DNA of 64,000 nt, taken from NCBI GenBank assembly GCA_964020975.1, contig OZ026612.1:52443808-52507807 (forward strand), read 5' to 3'. Below the pieces are notes generated by a model that searched no databases, was not told where the DNA came from, and worked only from the letters and a program-made list of their open reading frames with translations. Source of the DNA: Hermodice carunculata. Its lineage: Eukaryota; Annelida; Polychaeta; Eunicida; Amphinomidae. Of this stretch, positions 47,984-60,784 are shown in pieces (the first letter of the stretch is position 1; every line of letters starts with the position of its first letter). The position numbers and the translations under genes are program-made.

Positions 47984-48763
47984 CACTGGTAATTTTTTTT
48001 CAGCACCATATGTAGCATTTGGAATTTGGATGACAGCTGTGAACAGTGGCAGATAGAAGGAGCCAGCAGCTGTTGGCGGCAGACCCGCTGACTGCCACTG
48101 TCTGCTGCCGAAATCCAAGTGAGACGTCTGGAGTTCAGCATTTGACAGCAGTCGTCGGCGGCAGACAGGGGCAGTCAGCAGCAGATGGCAGCAGCAAGCC
48201 TTTCCCACTGTCTTACACTCACCACTACTATCCGCCGCTGGCTGCCACTCTGTACTAACAACTGCATTACATAAAATGTAAAATATGAATCAAGGTGAAT
48301 AGAGAGGAAAGGAAACCGCTCATTTATGGTACATAACACTTTAGTTTAGCTCCATTTCCTCATATTGATGAGTTCATTCAATTATATACACGTACACATC
48401 AGTTAGCTTTGTTTCATTCACCCATGGCTGTCAGTTAAATTGCATTCAAATAAATCTTGCACTTAAACAGAATTTAGGGACAAACAATTCTGGTTTCACA
48501 TATGTCTTCATTGCGTTAAAGCTGTACAGGTTTCATCATATATATATCACATCATAAGAGCTCTGTGCACGTGCATCCATTGAATATAAGTAATCTGCCA
48601 CTAACCGCCACTGTCTACTGCTGAGCTACAGAAGTCTCCATTAGATTTCAGCAGCAGACATTGGCAGTCACTGGGTCTGCCACTGACCATCGCTGTATGC
48701 CACTGTTCACTGCTGCCTGCTGCCCAAATGCTGCATACGCCGCCGAAAAAAAAATTACTGGTG
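47984..48763. mobile_element. Foldback element with long, triplet-rich inverted repeats
   Basis: 47984-48200 is the diverged inverse of 48595-48763. Both ends start CAC-x-x-GTAATTTTTTTT, continue with a GCAGCATTTGG word, then CAGTGGCAGAC and TGTCTGCTGC-type triplets. TGT sits outside both ends (47981-47983, 48764-48766) and could be a 3-bp duplication. The 390-bp loop is non-coding. Long TIRs with internal sub-repeats fit a foldback-type non-autonomous DNA transposon. Confidence 0.7.
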
Positions 48764-49420
48764 TGTTTAATAGATGGAAGAGATTCAAGAGCTTCCTTTT
48801 CATTTTGCATTTACCCAAGTAGCTGAAAGTTTTACACGTCATGGAACTGCACTTGTCAGAAGGCAAAGTGGCCAGGGGAGTTTCTTGGAGTGAAGACCTG
48901 CTTGACATGGAGATTGAATATGTACCATATATGATGACAGCATGTAAGAACATAAGAAGGAGTCTACTGCCATGCAAGGTGTGATATACTTCACAAAATC
49001 ATTATTAAAATGGATAGTTAACCTACAAATTAATCTCTTGGAGCAGCCCCAATACTCTCGATTTTCAAGTACTTAACAGCAATATTTGTGAGTTGAACAG
49101 TTTAAAAGCAAAAGGCAGGCTGAGTTTACCAACTTATACACTAGAGCATTTGTATACTTGACACACACCGTAGGGGTAACCATAGATGAAACAGTATGTG
49201 GTATACTTCATAGCAGTTCCTGCAGTCACAATTTTTGTCATGCTTTTCAGTACATTTATACCATACCTCCTTTGTTTTCTCAAGGGATATATATGTCACC
49301 TGCTTACACATATATCCCTGCTTTAAATTTCTATGCTAAATTTCAACACAGGACTGATTTGCTTTGGTGAATACATTTTAAAATGCATTTATATTCATGA
49401 ACACAAAGAAGGCATGGTAT

Positions 49421-49560
49421 AAAAGGGATACATCCCTTGTTCTCGTGATTTATCTGGAATCCTGCACTTTTAAATCCCTACGCATCGCTCCGGGATTTAA
49501 AAAAGCAGGATTCCAGATAAATCCCTTGAACTTAGGATGTATCCTCTTCAGATATCCCTC
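49421..49560. repeat. Long imperfect hairpin (small palindromic element)
   Basis: Arms 49448-49478 and 49492-49524 (ATTTATCTGGAATCCTGC...AAATCCC) face each other across a 13-base loop. An outer pair, GGATACATCC and GGATGTATCC, extends the symmetry. No gene in the flanking 48.8-49.4 kb. Confidence 0.75.
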
Positions 49561-49679
49561 TCACAATTCCACTCCAATTACATGTACACGATAAACATTG
49601 AACAAAATGTCTGTGTTAACAGCCCCTTCTCAGCTGAATTAATATTCAACCTATAATTATTTCCACCCACGCCTTGGGG

Positions 49680-50380
49680 GAAAACAGAGATATTTCTATG
49701 CAATTTGGAGCAATTGGTAATGATATTTTTTAAGATTCAGAACAACAAATGAATAAAAATAAAAATCTAAAAATCACTGGAGTGTGGCTGTCACATTAGA
49801 ACTCACTCAGTTGACACCCATCCAAGCTACGTCCCCAACAGGTTTGGAGAGAATCAGGCTAAAGGTTTTCGGAGAAGTTAAAAATGTGAATCACCATTGC
49901 AATCTCCATTGACAATAGGAATGTGTGTCTACATGTACATGTCAACCAACAAGTATCCAAATTGAAAAAAATCGTTAAAATGAGGGATCCACAGCATCAA
50001 CACATGGGTACAAATTTGTTTGATTATTCGACATAGTACATTTTCAACAATTTTGATCACAATCTGGTTGACAGTTTTGGAGATGCCCAAAATAGCAAAA
50101 ACACAGACAAAAATCTTTTTTTTCCAAATCGCAGGGCCACCTGTTAAAACAAATTAAAGTCTAAGGGTACTCAGAAGTGCTTATGCAATTTGGAAGCAAT
50201 AGACCACGTATTTTTAGCAGAAATATTTTGCCAAAAATAAAATAAAAATGAAGAATCTAAAATTCACTGGAGCATAACCATTAGAACATACTTCATTTAA
50301 GACTCACCCAAGGTGGATCCCTACCAAATTTGGAGAGGATCCAGCAGACAGTTTTGGAGAAGTCAAAAATGTCATTCGTG
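49680..50380 (+). repeat. Two diverged units of about 490 bp
   Basis: Phrases such as ATGCAATTTGGA, ATCTAAAAATCACTGGAG, GGTTTGGAGAGAATC and GGAGAAGT-AAAAATGT occur in both 49690-49880 and 50185-50370. They belong to a common dispersed invertebrate repeat style. 50650-50840 also repeats CAGGACGGTGGCCACTAGG twice. Confidence 0.5.
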
Positions 50381-51032
50381 GAGTACGAGTGAACAGATGG
50401 CCAATGAACAAAGACACACCACATATCAACTTCAGCTACATGTAGCTGACAATACGGGCGTTCCGAGTTAGGGTTTTTTTTTAACACCAGGCTTCGCATG
50501 GTAGATTTTTTCCCTCCGCGCATGCCCGACATGCCTGGTAACGCAATTCCGCGGTCAAGCTTTCCCGGGGTAATAGTAGGCCGTCCCCAACACAGCGTGA
50601 CAGCGAAACCCATAAGAGAATCGACATGCAACAGTGATCGTTCTGGGATTGCCCCATTCAGGACGGTGGCCACTAGGCTCTACCCGTCCCCCCCCCTACC
50701 TGCATGAGGGCGCCCACGCCCACGAGGAACCCATATTACAAATAATTGTGATTAAAAAAAAAATTTAAAAAAAAAAAACAACTTTGTCTAGCCTGTGGAG
50801 CGGGTTTGTCTTTCAGGACGGTGGCCACTAGGCCCTTGCCCCCCGTGGCCTGACGACTTCCCCCTCCCCGTACCATACAATCAAATATACTCAAATTTTC
50901 TGCACTTCCGGAACCCATAACCTACTTAAGAATAACAAAACCCATCCTGGCTAACTTTGTCATATCGACAGACAGCCAAAAAAATCCCACCACAGAACAG
51001 AACAAAACAGTGATCGTTCAGTTTCAGTGAAC

Positions 51033-51458
51033 ATGGCGGGAAATACGGACGACGGAGCGGCGATTAACGTGATTGAACAGACGAAAAATGAACTACTCGA
51101 CAAATTCTCAAAGATGAAAGTGGTTGACCTTAAGAAGTTTCTAAAGATTGCCTACCTAATAAGCAAATGTGACTGGACACCCAAAAATGTTCAGAAGTAC
51201 CGCGAATCCAGGGGCTACCAACTTGCGGAACAGGGGCGCATCCATGGGGTTAAGTTACACGTGCTGTCCAACTTTGTTCCATGCAAACTTTTGTATGTGA
51301 AGGCACTTTGTACAAGACCAACCTCACAAGGCGAGACACTGAACCAGGTCTGGGGAATAGTCACGGAAGAAGGGGTCATCCATACTGGCTTTAATAATAA
51401 TCATTCGATATTGATTTATTGTTTAATGTCGCCAATCTTAAAAAATAATAACAGCTGA
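51033..51458 (+). pseudogene. SAP-like/SWIM-associated gene remnant (N-terminal part)
   Basis: The ATG at 51033 has a good Kozak context (GTGAACATGG) and lies in a CpG-rich patch. The reading frame gives EQTKNELLDKFSKMKVVDLK, like the SAP-type helix of a large invertebrate family that also carries a SWIM zinc finger and often a YqaJ-type nuclease. It then jumps to NVQKYRESRGYQLAEQGRIH and VWGIVTEEGVIHTG, the lead-in to a SWIM motif. The expected middle region is missing and the following Cys/His cluster is not intact (reading on near 51465 gives ADLKVLEGLQCASD). I call it a truncated remnant. Family assignment is from memory. Confidence 0.4.
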
Positions 51459-51459
51459 T

Positions 51460-54400
51460 CTGAAAGTGCTTGAAGGCCTACAGTGTGCCAGTGATCAGGT
51501 AACAAAGTTTGCAGACAGTGTATTGCGAATGTAAGCCAGGTGCTTTACTGTTAATTTCTGATTGCACCCGTCAAGCGCTGATCTGGTTAGTGGTCAGCCA
51601 AGCGCGAGGATCTTCAAAGCACTGGCAGATGTGCGCCCTAGGCTAATCCCTCAGAACTCATCGAGTCAATCAAGGGTGATTTAATGCATGGTTAGTTGTG
51701 CCACAATGCAGGCCCCAATTTGTATAGGTTTTGTGTCAGGTTTTGTGTCAATATTTTTCATAGTGACCGTGTTTTCTGCTATGTTTGGTCCATCCTGGTA
51801 TCTTACAGTTGTACACTGGCATGCTTTCTTGTAGTTACACTTGTAGGTTATTGAAATAACCGGCGCTAAAAAAAATGACACCAACTTTCCCGTGTTAACC
51901 CAATGGGGAAAAATGGCGAGACTTGAAAGTGTCCCCCGAGACTTGGAGAAACGTCCGTGACTTCGCAGGAACATAGTAGTCAGCGCCACCGGTGGCAAAA
52001 ATTGTCCCTATCTCGGAACTAAGCTATTCACCTGAGGCGAAAGTCAGAAGGGTGGCCTCTCTTGTGAGGTGCAGATATACTGATGAAATATCCATACTTG
52101 TTAATGGGTAGGAGCTGTACCACTGTGTTGTAAATGGATGGTGTGCTATTGGTAAAGAAGACTGACCCATGATTGCTAATTGCAATGTTTTTATAACAGC
52201 AGTGTAAACTTCAAAGTGAACAAATTTGGACATTAGCAAACTGGAACACAAGATACCTTAACCCCTTCAGTGCCAACTTCAACTAAAGTCGAAATATTTC
52301 AAACGAACTACTCTGAATTATGTTCAGGGTGCTAGAGTCATGTTTCTCATACAACGACATTTCATTCAAGTACCAATATGCCTGTAGTGACATAGGCCAG
52401 ATCAACAGCTTTCCTAGTGCGCTTGCGGAGCATTACACCCAAAGTGCAGGGAGAAAAGCTGTTGACTCCTACCAACATTTGGCACTGAACAAGTTAAACA
52501 TTTTGTAACGTATGCCTGATATGTGGGGCCTTCATGACAACGAGTGTCTTAACACTTTAAGCTGTATATATACAGTAAAAAAAGTTAACAAAGCTACTGT
52601 TACCAGTAACAGCCCTGGAATGGAGTTTTACATCAGGAACATGCTATAAATAGCATGTCCCTGAACATGCTCCAAATAGCATGTCCCTGAATACAAATAC
52701 ACAATGCCATTCAAGTTCACAGCAATTAGTATGCACTTGATCATGCTTCTCAAACACATTTCTGCTGTATAGTTAGGACTCATATTTGCCAACAAAATAT
52801 GTCAGGGAATTGTACATCCGTGGCATAAATATATACAGTGTGTATGGAAATCAAATTTCATTGCAACAAGAGCAGAAAGTGCTAAAAGGGCAACAAAGAA
52901 CTGCCCATCATGTTGACAACAAAGAAAACTATAATCATCAAATAAACATTAAACACATGAAAATGAGATGGCCAATAAAAGCAAAAGACTCTTATAAAGG
53001 ACTCTGTTGTGGGAGTTATTCTGTCTCGTGGCAGAATGAGCCTGGCCTGGCTGCTGGCAGAAATTAGAACACCTGGTGTGGAAAGTGTGAACTGCTGTAT
53101 AGACAGGTCCTTTGTACTGGTAGAAGGATTCTGTATCTACATGTATACAAAATACTGGCATCATTATACCTGTATAGTGTAAATTGCCTCTTTTCCTCAT
53201 GTTTAAATTATAGTATAGTATGTATTTTTGATACTTCACTATACTTTTAATGTCACTATTTTGGACATTATTCCCAAGTATGCAAATGTTATAAAAATAC
53301 TATGTCACCATGTTTCTATTTTCACAGTTTTGTGCCATCAGCAAAATAAGTGCAAATAAAAATACAGCGAAACTAAAGCAATTTGCAATAGTTTCTTAAA
53401 TTCATTGGCTAAAAAGTTCATGCAACTCTTTGCCATTTTATTATAATTTTTAAATGAAATTTCAAGTAATTTTGCATGAATTTTCAGATAAACTTATAAA
53501 AAAAATAATCCAATGCAGTACCAACACTTCATCTTTGCACACTGTAATGCACCAGCATATTGAACTTAAAAGGGAATGGCCTGTAGTGACTGTTGTTATT
53601 GCAATTTTCTAGCAAATTCAAAAGGAGGTATTCATATTACTAACTGAACACCTGCTCTGGTCACCTCAGTTGCTAGGCAACAAAAGTACCTCCACCATGA
53701 GCACAGCAATTGTACCAGTCATGTTACTTAACCATCCATAAAATAAAATTTTCTGTAACAAACAAATGAAATGTTCTAAGCATCATGTATTTTTAAAACT
53801 TAGTGACTAACTTTTCTTAACCTGTCTGCTTTCTGAATTTGTTACTTTTATTATAGGAGCTCATTTGGCACTGCTTAATACATGAATCTGCATGCCCTCC
53901 TTCCTGTCAAGTTCCTTACTGCAGACTAGGTGGCAGCACAGGATCCCAGTTAGTATGGATACTTCCTATTTCTATGCTCTAAACAGGGAAAAATTGGAGT
54001 AAATGTAAATAACCTTTAAGGGGCTTGTATACTTTGTGACTTTCATGTAGAACTATGTAATTTTTTTCATTCGGTTTTCATGCAAGACTATCAAAAGCAT
54101 ATATTTTCTAAAAGAAAACATTTGTTTCAATTTAAATTAACCATTTAACCATTTCAATTTAATTATAATTAAAACTTACAAAATTTACATAAAATAAAAA
54201 AGCATATTCAAAAATAATCATACAAGTTAGCTTGTAATATCAAATTAGGACTAGTACCTGTGTTTAAAATACTGCATCTCATTTTTTTTTCCAAAAGGGC
54301 TGGTGTAATTTTCTATAGATCACTGAAATTCTAAAAATTTGAATAAAAATTTTTAAAAGATTTAAAATTTGAACTAAACCCTTTATGACAAATTTGAGAT

Positions 54401-55530
54401 AGGGTTTTTTATCCAACTATATGGTCTGTCTATTTTGATCATTTCAAATGTTCATCTGGTAATGTGTTTGAGCCTTTATTTTGTTTATATTCAAAATATG
54501 AAATTTTTAAGTTTAATTTAGAAACTGGTTAAGATTAAATGACTGAACAGTTTTAAAAAATCTGTTGCTGGTTTTACATTTATCAAGATGTTTCTTTCAT
54601 AAAATATATAGTTTTTATGGGTTCAAATGAAACTTGTAGAATACACAATATATTATTGAACAAAATCTAGCATTTTCTAATTTTATTGTTGTGAAGTATA
54701 CTAGCCTCTAACGTAATGTGCTATGCCATAGTTTCTAATGGCTGCTCAAGTTTGCCAATAAAAATAGTCTGTAAAAGTTAAAAGAGAAAAGGGGAATTTT
54801 TTCACATATTATACTATATTTTGGTTGGATAACTTGGGCGTACAATCAGAGCCTACATGAAGCAACCCCTTGAGTGATAGCATTTTACACTAGAATATCT
54901 GTTGAACGGGATCTTTTTGTCACCGATGATTTCGTTCTAGCTGTCACGCTATGAGGCATAAGCCATGACTCAGTATTTTATGTTCAGCAACAAATGTCAC
55001 AAGCCAGAAGTTTTTCTTTATGGGCGGGGGGGGGGTTAAAGTTATGAAAATGTGAGGTAGTACATGGATCTACGATGAAAATAATATTTCACTTTCCATC
55101 AATGAGAGTACAAAAAAGCCAGTTGTGGCTATTTGCCACATTCATGTTTTAATAAAATACAGGTATGATGGCCATATATTACATTAAAATGGATATGGTG
55201 TGGCTTGATAATACTAATGATGATTAAAATTATGTGATGCATGACGATAAAGAATTTCCAGATGAATAAATACATTAAAAATAAACAGTTTGGCAGGGCT
55301 AGCCTGACGATAAGGACAAGGTATGTACTCAATCAATATATGCAATCTCTCTAAAAAGAACGCACTTGTTAATAGTCACATACTAATTTCTATGTATATC
55401 TTGCAGCCACAGACAATTTTCTTTTGCGACATTTATATGCGCACAATGAACTAATATTTGGGTGACTAATAATGTCAGTCCAGTAATATTAACACTCATT
55501 CCTTGATGCCATACCTACGTTCAGGCACAT
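51460..55530. other. Gene-poor, AT-rich interval
   Basis: A minus-strand frame at 51681-51860 (YKCNYKKACQCTTVRYQDGP) has some coding character but no recognised family. A 26-bp direct repeat (ACATGCT..AAATAGCATGTCCCTG) lies at 52636-52688. 53.1-55.5 kb is very AT-rich with no exon seen. Confidence 0.4.
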
Positions 55531-56920
55531 ACAGCCATGTATAGTCATTATAAAAGTTGTAAGTCATTAGCAGTACAGGTAGCCATCTCCTGTTTTATGT
55601 TACCTGGCTCAAATATATTAAAATACAACAGGGAATGGACAGAAAAACCGTCCACAATTGAACTGGTCCAACTCTTACGACTAGCTCTAAAGTGTAATAA
55701 TTTTGAATTTAATGGAGAACATTATATTCAAATCAGCCGCCCAGCTATGGGCACAAGGGTAGCCCCTTCCTACGCCAACATCTTTATACGTGACCTGGAA
55801 GAAAATACTTTATTGAAATGTCCACTTCAACCACTGGTTTGGTGATGATTTTTGGATGACGTATTTTGCATCTAGACGTTTAAAGAATCACAGCTGTCAG
55901 AATTTCTGGCACACCTCAAATCCAGTCACCCTACCATCAAATTCTCCATGGAACATTCGTTCTCGGAAATACCCTTTTTGGACACTCTAGTTCAAATAGG
56001 AGATGACAGAAAAGTTTTTACTTCCCTGTACACCAAACCAACAGATATACACACGTATCTGGATTATCGATCGGCCCATCCACAAACACAACAAACAGGC
56101 GGGGGGGGGGGGGGGGGGGCAGACAGTCAACTCCTAAGGGTGAAAAGAATTTGACCCACCAAGGAGACTTTGAAGTAAACGCAGACAAAATCTTACTCTA
56201 TTATCAAAGAAGGGGGATACCAAATCCCACGGTTGCAAGAATCTCTTGACAAGGTTAGACACCTGGACAGAAAAAAGCATTCCTGTCCCCCAGAAATAGG
56301 ACAGATGATCAGGACAAGGCCAAGATGTTCCTGATAACCCGATACCACCCAGAATTACCACCACTGAAGGGTATCATTAAAAAAACTGGGGCACAATACA
56401 AGCCCCAGAAATGCATCGCTCCTGGCAGATAAGCAAGTCATTGCCCGATTCAGACGATTCTGAAAGACATATCACTCGATCTCGTATCAGGTATCCTCCT
56501 AGACCAACTAGGCCACCACCTGCCGTATCAGGTGTGGACGATTTGAACCCTTGCAACACTACGGCTTGCAGGTATTGCCCCAAAATGGATACTCGGGGCA
56601 CAGTCACAAGCACCCGGACGGGTAGGAATCATTCTACTCCCAAAGGAGGATCTTGTACACACAGCAATCTGGTTTACCTTCTTACATGTAGCGTGTGCAA
56701 CAAATAATATGTGGGCCAGACAGATTGATCACTGATGGCTAGAATGCGTGAACATTTCTATCACATCAATAAGCAGCACGCGACACTGAGCAGACATTTT
56801 GCACTCCCAGATCACAGTAGTCCAGATTTGAAAACTCAAATACTGGAGCACATCCGCACACCACCAACATTAACCAAGACTCTAAGATAGCGACTTGAGA
56901 AAGAAAATTACTGGATCCAC

Positions 56921-57076
56921 CAATTGCGTACTACAGAACCACACGGTCTCAACGTTATGGGCAGATAAGCTTGCTTGCTTATGTCATATGCTAAATTCCA
57001 ATTGCGTACTACAGAACCACACGGTCTCAACGTTATGGGCAGATAAGCTTGCTTGCTTATGTCATATGCTAAATTT
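56921..57076 (+). repeat. 78-bp direct tandem duplication
   Basis: The unit starting CAATTGCGTACTACAGAACC at 56921 is repeated without change at 56999. It covers the end of the GIY-YIG coding region and the start of the 3' UTR of the Penelope-like element. Near-identity indicates a recent duplication. Confidence 0.9.
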
Positions 57077-57430
57077 TCAATGTCCAGGTTTATATACCCA
57101 CTAACATTGCCTACATGTTTGTGAAAACGCCATACCTCACAGGTTAACTGCTACGAAATACAAAAGGATAACCAAAGGGTACCAACCTCGATTTTTAACA
57201 ATCAAATGAAACATATCTATATAGTACAACCAGACCTCGACAGGGGCAGAGTCAATTTACTTTTATTATGCTGACTTATGGGGACCCGAGCTATGACACG
57301 CTCCTGGAACCGTTGTACTCATGCTAGTACGTGCATGTACATGACACGTGCCATATACTGGTTGCCACGTCGTACACGTGGGACTGTTTACACCCTGGTA
57401 TATAAACCGGCACCAGTGGCGGTTACACTC

Positions 57431-57471
57431 ATTTCCTGATGAGCTACAGACGTAGCAAAACGCGTCGGAAT
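57431..57471 (+). ncRNA. Hammerhead ribozyme of the Penelope-like element, core G12 changed
   Basis: Order: helix I strand ATTTC (57431-57435), CTGATGA (57436-57442), helix II GCTAC/GTAGC with loop AGAC (57443-57456), AAAA (57457-57460), ACGCGTC ending at 57466, helix I strand GGAAT (57467-57471). Helix I has five pairs including one G-U. The canonical GAAA box reads AAAA, so G12 is A. G12 acts as general base, so this copy is probably inactive. The change is at a CpG, as expected from methyl-C decay. Confidence 0.75.
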
Positions 57472-58165
57472 ATTCTCACCAGCAAACGAGTTTGCAGCCT
57501 TGACTTTCGCCAAGCTCAAATATTAAAATACAAGCTTGCATATTCAAATTATGATTTTTTTTTAGCCGCTACAGGCTAACGGTTGTTTATATCTTTTAGC
57601 CACACTTCACATTTATTAGCCATTGGATATGTGGGCAGTAATGCTGTGTAATACTAATGGTTACAGAGAGCGCAGAATATAGTGGATGTACATGTATCTA
57701 TTACGGGTGTGTTCTTATTGTCGATAATCTTGTAAAAACTGGTACATTGTTGCTTACAACCTACAATTTTTGGTGGGTTATTGAATGTGTATTTTAGTGC
57801 ACTGTTAATTATTTAAAGAAATAATAACCAAAATTCCAGTTTCAGCATCCAACTTGCAGTTATATCCAAATCTGACAGTTGTACACCCTAAAATATTTTA
57901 TTTACAGCAATAAAAATACTTATTTTCAATATTTTTTTAACTACTTCAATGACAAACTTGTATACTTCAGCAATTATTCAATTCCTTGGTCAAGGAGCTC
58001 ATTTACTTGACTGAGCAATTCATTTACTGGAATAAGAAATCATTCACTTTCTCAAGTAATTAAATCACTTGGATTTACTTATTCTTGGTAAAACTTAAAT
58101 CACTTAGTCACTTTGATAATGAAAAAATACTTAAAACACAGTCATTTAACTACTGTTAGGGAAAG

Positions 58166-58166
<1 letters not shown>

Positions 58167-58251
<85 letters not shown>
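58167..58251 (+). repeat. (TG)n microsatellite
   Basis: About 42 TG units. Just after it, a word of about 25 bp (AATCCAAAGAGTGCTCAGTA...) is duplicated at 58272 and 58326. Confidence 0.95.
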
Positions 58252-58253
<2 letters not shown>

Positions 58254-58379
58254 CTAAGAAATATGCAGACAATCCAAAGAGTGCTCAGTATTTTACTTTT
58301 GTCACCGGCAATTTCTGTGCGAATAATCCAAAGAGTGCTCAGTATTTCCCTTTGTCACCGTGAATTCCCACAGCGCACA

Positions 58380-60780
58380 CAGGTTGCACGATAGGTGAAA
58401 AATGCATTTCTTGTGAACAAGGAGGTTTGAGCCCCTCCAACCTCCTTGTTGTGAACTCTTCAGCATAATAGTTTGGCAGGCATTCACATATGCATGTCTC
58501 TGTTTGATGTTTCTCGTGCTTATATCGATAACCGGAGGACTCATATAAGAGGCTGGAAATTAAGATGTAAGGCGCATGCAAAACATGGATAGCCGTTGTT
58601 TCATCAAGATTGAACTACATTTTATATTATTTAAATTTTAATATATAAATTGGAGCTAAAGCTATACTAAGTACATAAGGTGAAAGGGAAAAAATAAATA
58701 TACAAATAAATAAATAATCAATTTGTCTTGGGCTTACAACACGTTAAGATAATTTTATGACCATGCTTAGCCCATCCTATCACTTACAAAAAGAGTAACA
58801 TTCTCGTACGCTTGCCTACATGTCAAGTGCATTACAAGAGTGCAGCCTCTGACTAAAGCTTTGCCTGTCAAGGATCACGGAACCCCAATTTGCTAGGAAA
58901 GGGCAGACACTTGATTGATTTTATTTGGTACAAGTCATTTGGTAATACAGCAAATAAAATAAGAGCCGAGCAAGTAAAATGATATATAATATGCCAGTGG
59001 TAAATTAATATGAACTTCTGATAAGTCTCAGTTAAATATGTATCATTTTCATTCAGGCACCTGAAATTTCAGGTATTTGCCTGATTTCAGCTAAATTGAT
59101 CATACATTTCCATATTTAATGTTAGTTCAGCTATTTTAGGTCTTTATTTTTCTTTGATTTGGTGGTAACTCAGACAGATTTGGGGAACTTTCAGATACCG
59201 GTATTTTTCTAACTGACCACTCACATGTCAGTTCATCATAAATTAGGCCACATAAAATATATCCCGGTTTATCATCAGTGCCCGCTTTGTTTTTATGTGC
59301 TGCACCACATTGAAATATATATATATATATTTGTAAATATTTGCGAAAAAAATCGCGGATAAAGCTTCAATTAATGCCTTGATCAGTTAGCGCCACTACC
59401 ATCGATCAAGAGATAGTATTTTGTCATAACATTCTGAATGAACAAATGACCTGTATGTGCAATTGGGACTAACGGAAAGCTTTTACAAGAACACAGTAGA
59501 TTGGTGGTCTAAATCATTTGGAAGGAGCCCGGAAGGGGGAAAAAACTCCATCCCTCATCATTTTTGGAAAACCACTGATGATAAACCAGTTTATTTTTTC
59601 AATATGGCTTTATAAACAAATGATAATCTTGTACAAGAGTCCACAGACAAAAAATATCACTATTTCACAGAGACTCCAACTTGCAGAGCCCAGCAAAAGG
59701 GGGATATATAATTATGAAAACAGCTGCTGTCAGCGAGAGCCCAATTCTCATGCACCTTCCTGAGTATGGGGAGCAATGTCAATCAGGTGGTACACCCTAT
59801 GGCTTGGTGTTCCTGTATCCCGCAAAAGAGAACTTGATCCCGACCCTTATAAGTTCGGGTAGGTTTTGCCGACCTCATTTGATCCACCTGATTGACACAC
59901 CATCTACCGATGCAATGGCAAAAAAGGTAAAAATAAATATCGAGCCAAGTATATTTATAAAAATAAGAACAAAGAAAATTTTATCATGTATTGCCCTCTA
60001 TTCAAACTGGGACTTTAAGGCAAAGAGGCATTTAGACGAAATTTCATTCCACCTTATGACCTTTCGGCAAAGTTGTTTTCTGGATGTTTGTATGTCGACC
60101 AACACGTACTTCGACGAAATGAATTTTCGGCATGTTGATAGTTCGGTAAAGTGGTTTTAGACGTAGGCCTGCTGTCGTAGACCCGTTCCTGTCATGGTGG
60201 AAAGTGTACCTTAGTGTTGATTCCAAATCAAGGCCTACCTGTCGCGGCTTACCAGTGTACCAGATTTTTGGCGGTGCGGAGCGTCATTGCGTAGGCCTAT
60301 AACGCAATTTTTTATGTAGCAATCTAGTCATATATTATACTCATCTATGTCCAGAATGTCTCAGAGGAGAAGTGTAGAGGTGCTCATGTTTGTTACTATT
60401 GCTGGTGCACATAAGTTGACAATACATTGATGCCTACATGTGTACGCTCTGTAAAGAGAAACTTCAGTATTAAGTTGGCAAAGACATCTGACAATGACCG
60501 CTATTCAGTAAATATATTTTCATAATCTATCACAGACATGTTCCTGGGTGTTCTTGAACTGAACTGTATTTTCAAGATGACATTTACGTGTAGTGTACAC
60601 GTATCAAAGTACACGATAGATATATTTAAACAACATGATTAAAGTAATTTACATGCTGGACTTTTATCTTGCATTTGTCAAAGATCAAACTTGCATTATT
60701 TTCACCATAACTTGCTGTCGCTGTCTATTTAGTGTACAAAGAAATCCTGGAGACAATGATCAACCTTTCTGCTTTTCACT
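58380..60780. other. Gene-free interval
   Basis: AT-rich. A pair of inverted 14-mers (TGTCAATCAGGTGG and its inverse) lies at about 59777 and 59885. A frame at 59681-60160 has no recognised domain, and part of it covers a degenerate ACGAAATTT..TTTCGGCAAAGT repeat. Confidence 0.4.
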
Positions 60781-60784
60781 TGAG

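Larger units (their letters stand above)
55537..57500 (+). mobile_element. Penelope-like retroelement, degraded
   Basis: The plus strand carries the Penelope-type reverse transcriptase signature SRPAMGTRVAPSYANIFI. It is followed by IPFLDTLVQIGDDRKVFTSLYTKPTD, split here as IPFLDTLVQIG and VFTSLYTKPTD, then by a Cys-rich linker (NPCNTTACRYCPKMDTRGT). A GIY-YIG-type endonuclease follows (SNLVYLLTCSVCNK, then ARMREHFYHINK and NYWIHQLRTTEPHGLN words). A hammerhead ribozyme lies about 480 bp downstream, as is typical of the group. The element is 5'-truncated and broken in several places, so it is a fossil. A G-run at 56101-56119 replaces part of the sequence. Confidence 0.85.

Noticed and set aside
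51681-51998. 105-residue minus-strand frame with Cys/Lys-rich segment
   Set aside because: Some coding-like character, but no family recognised and no splice signals. Mentioned only under the surrounding interval.
59681-60160. 159-residue plus-strand frame
   Set aside because: No recognised domain and no splice support. Part of it runs through a degenerate TTCGGCAAAGT-type repeat.
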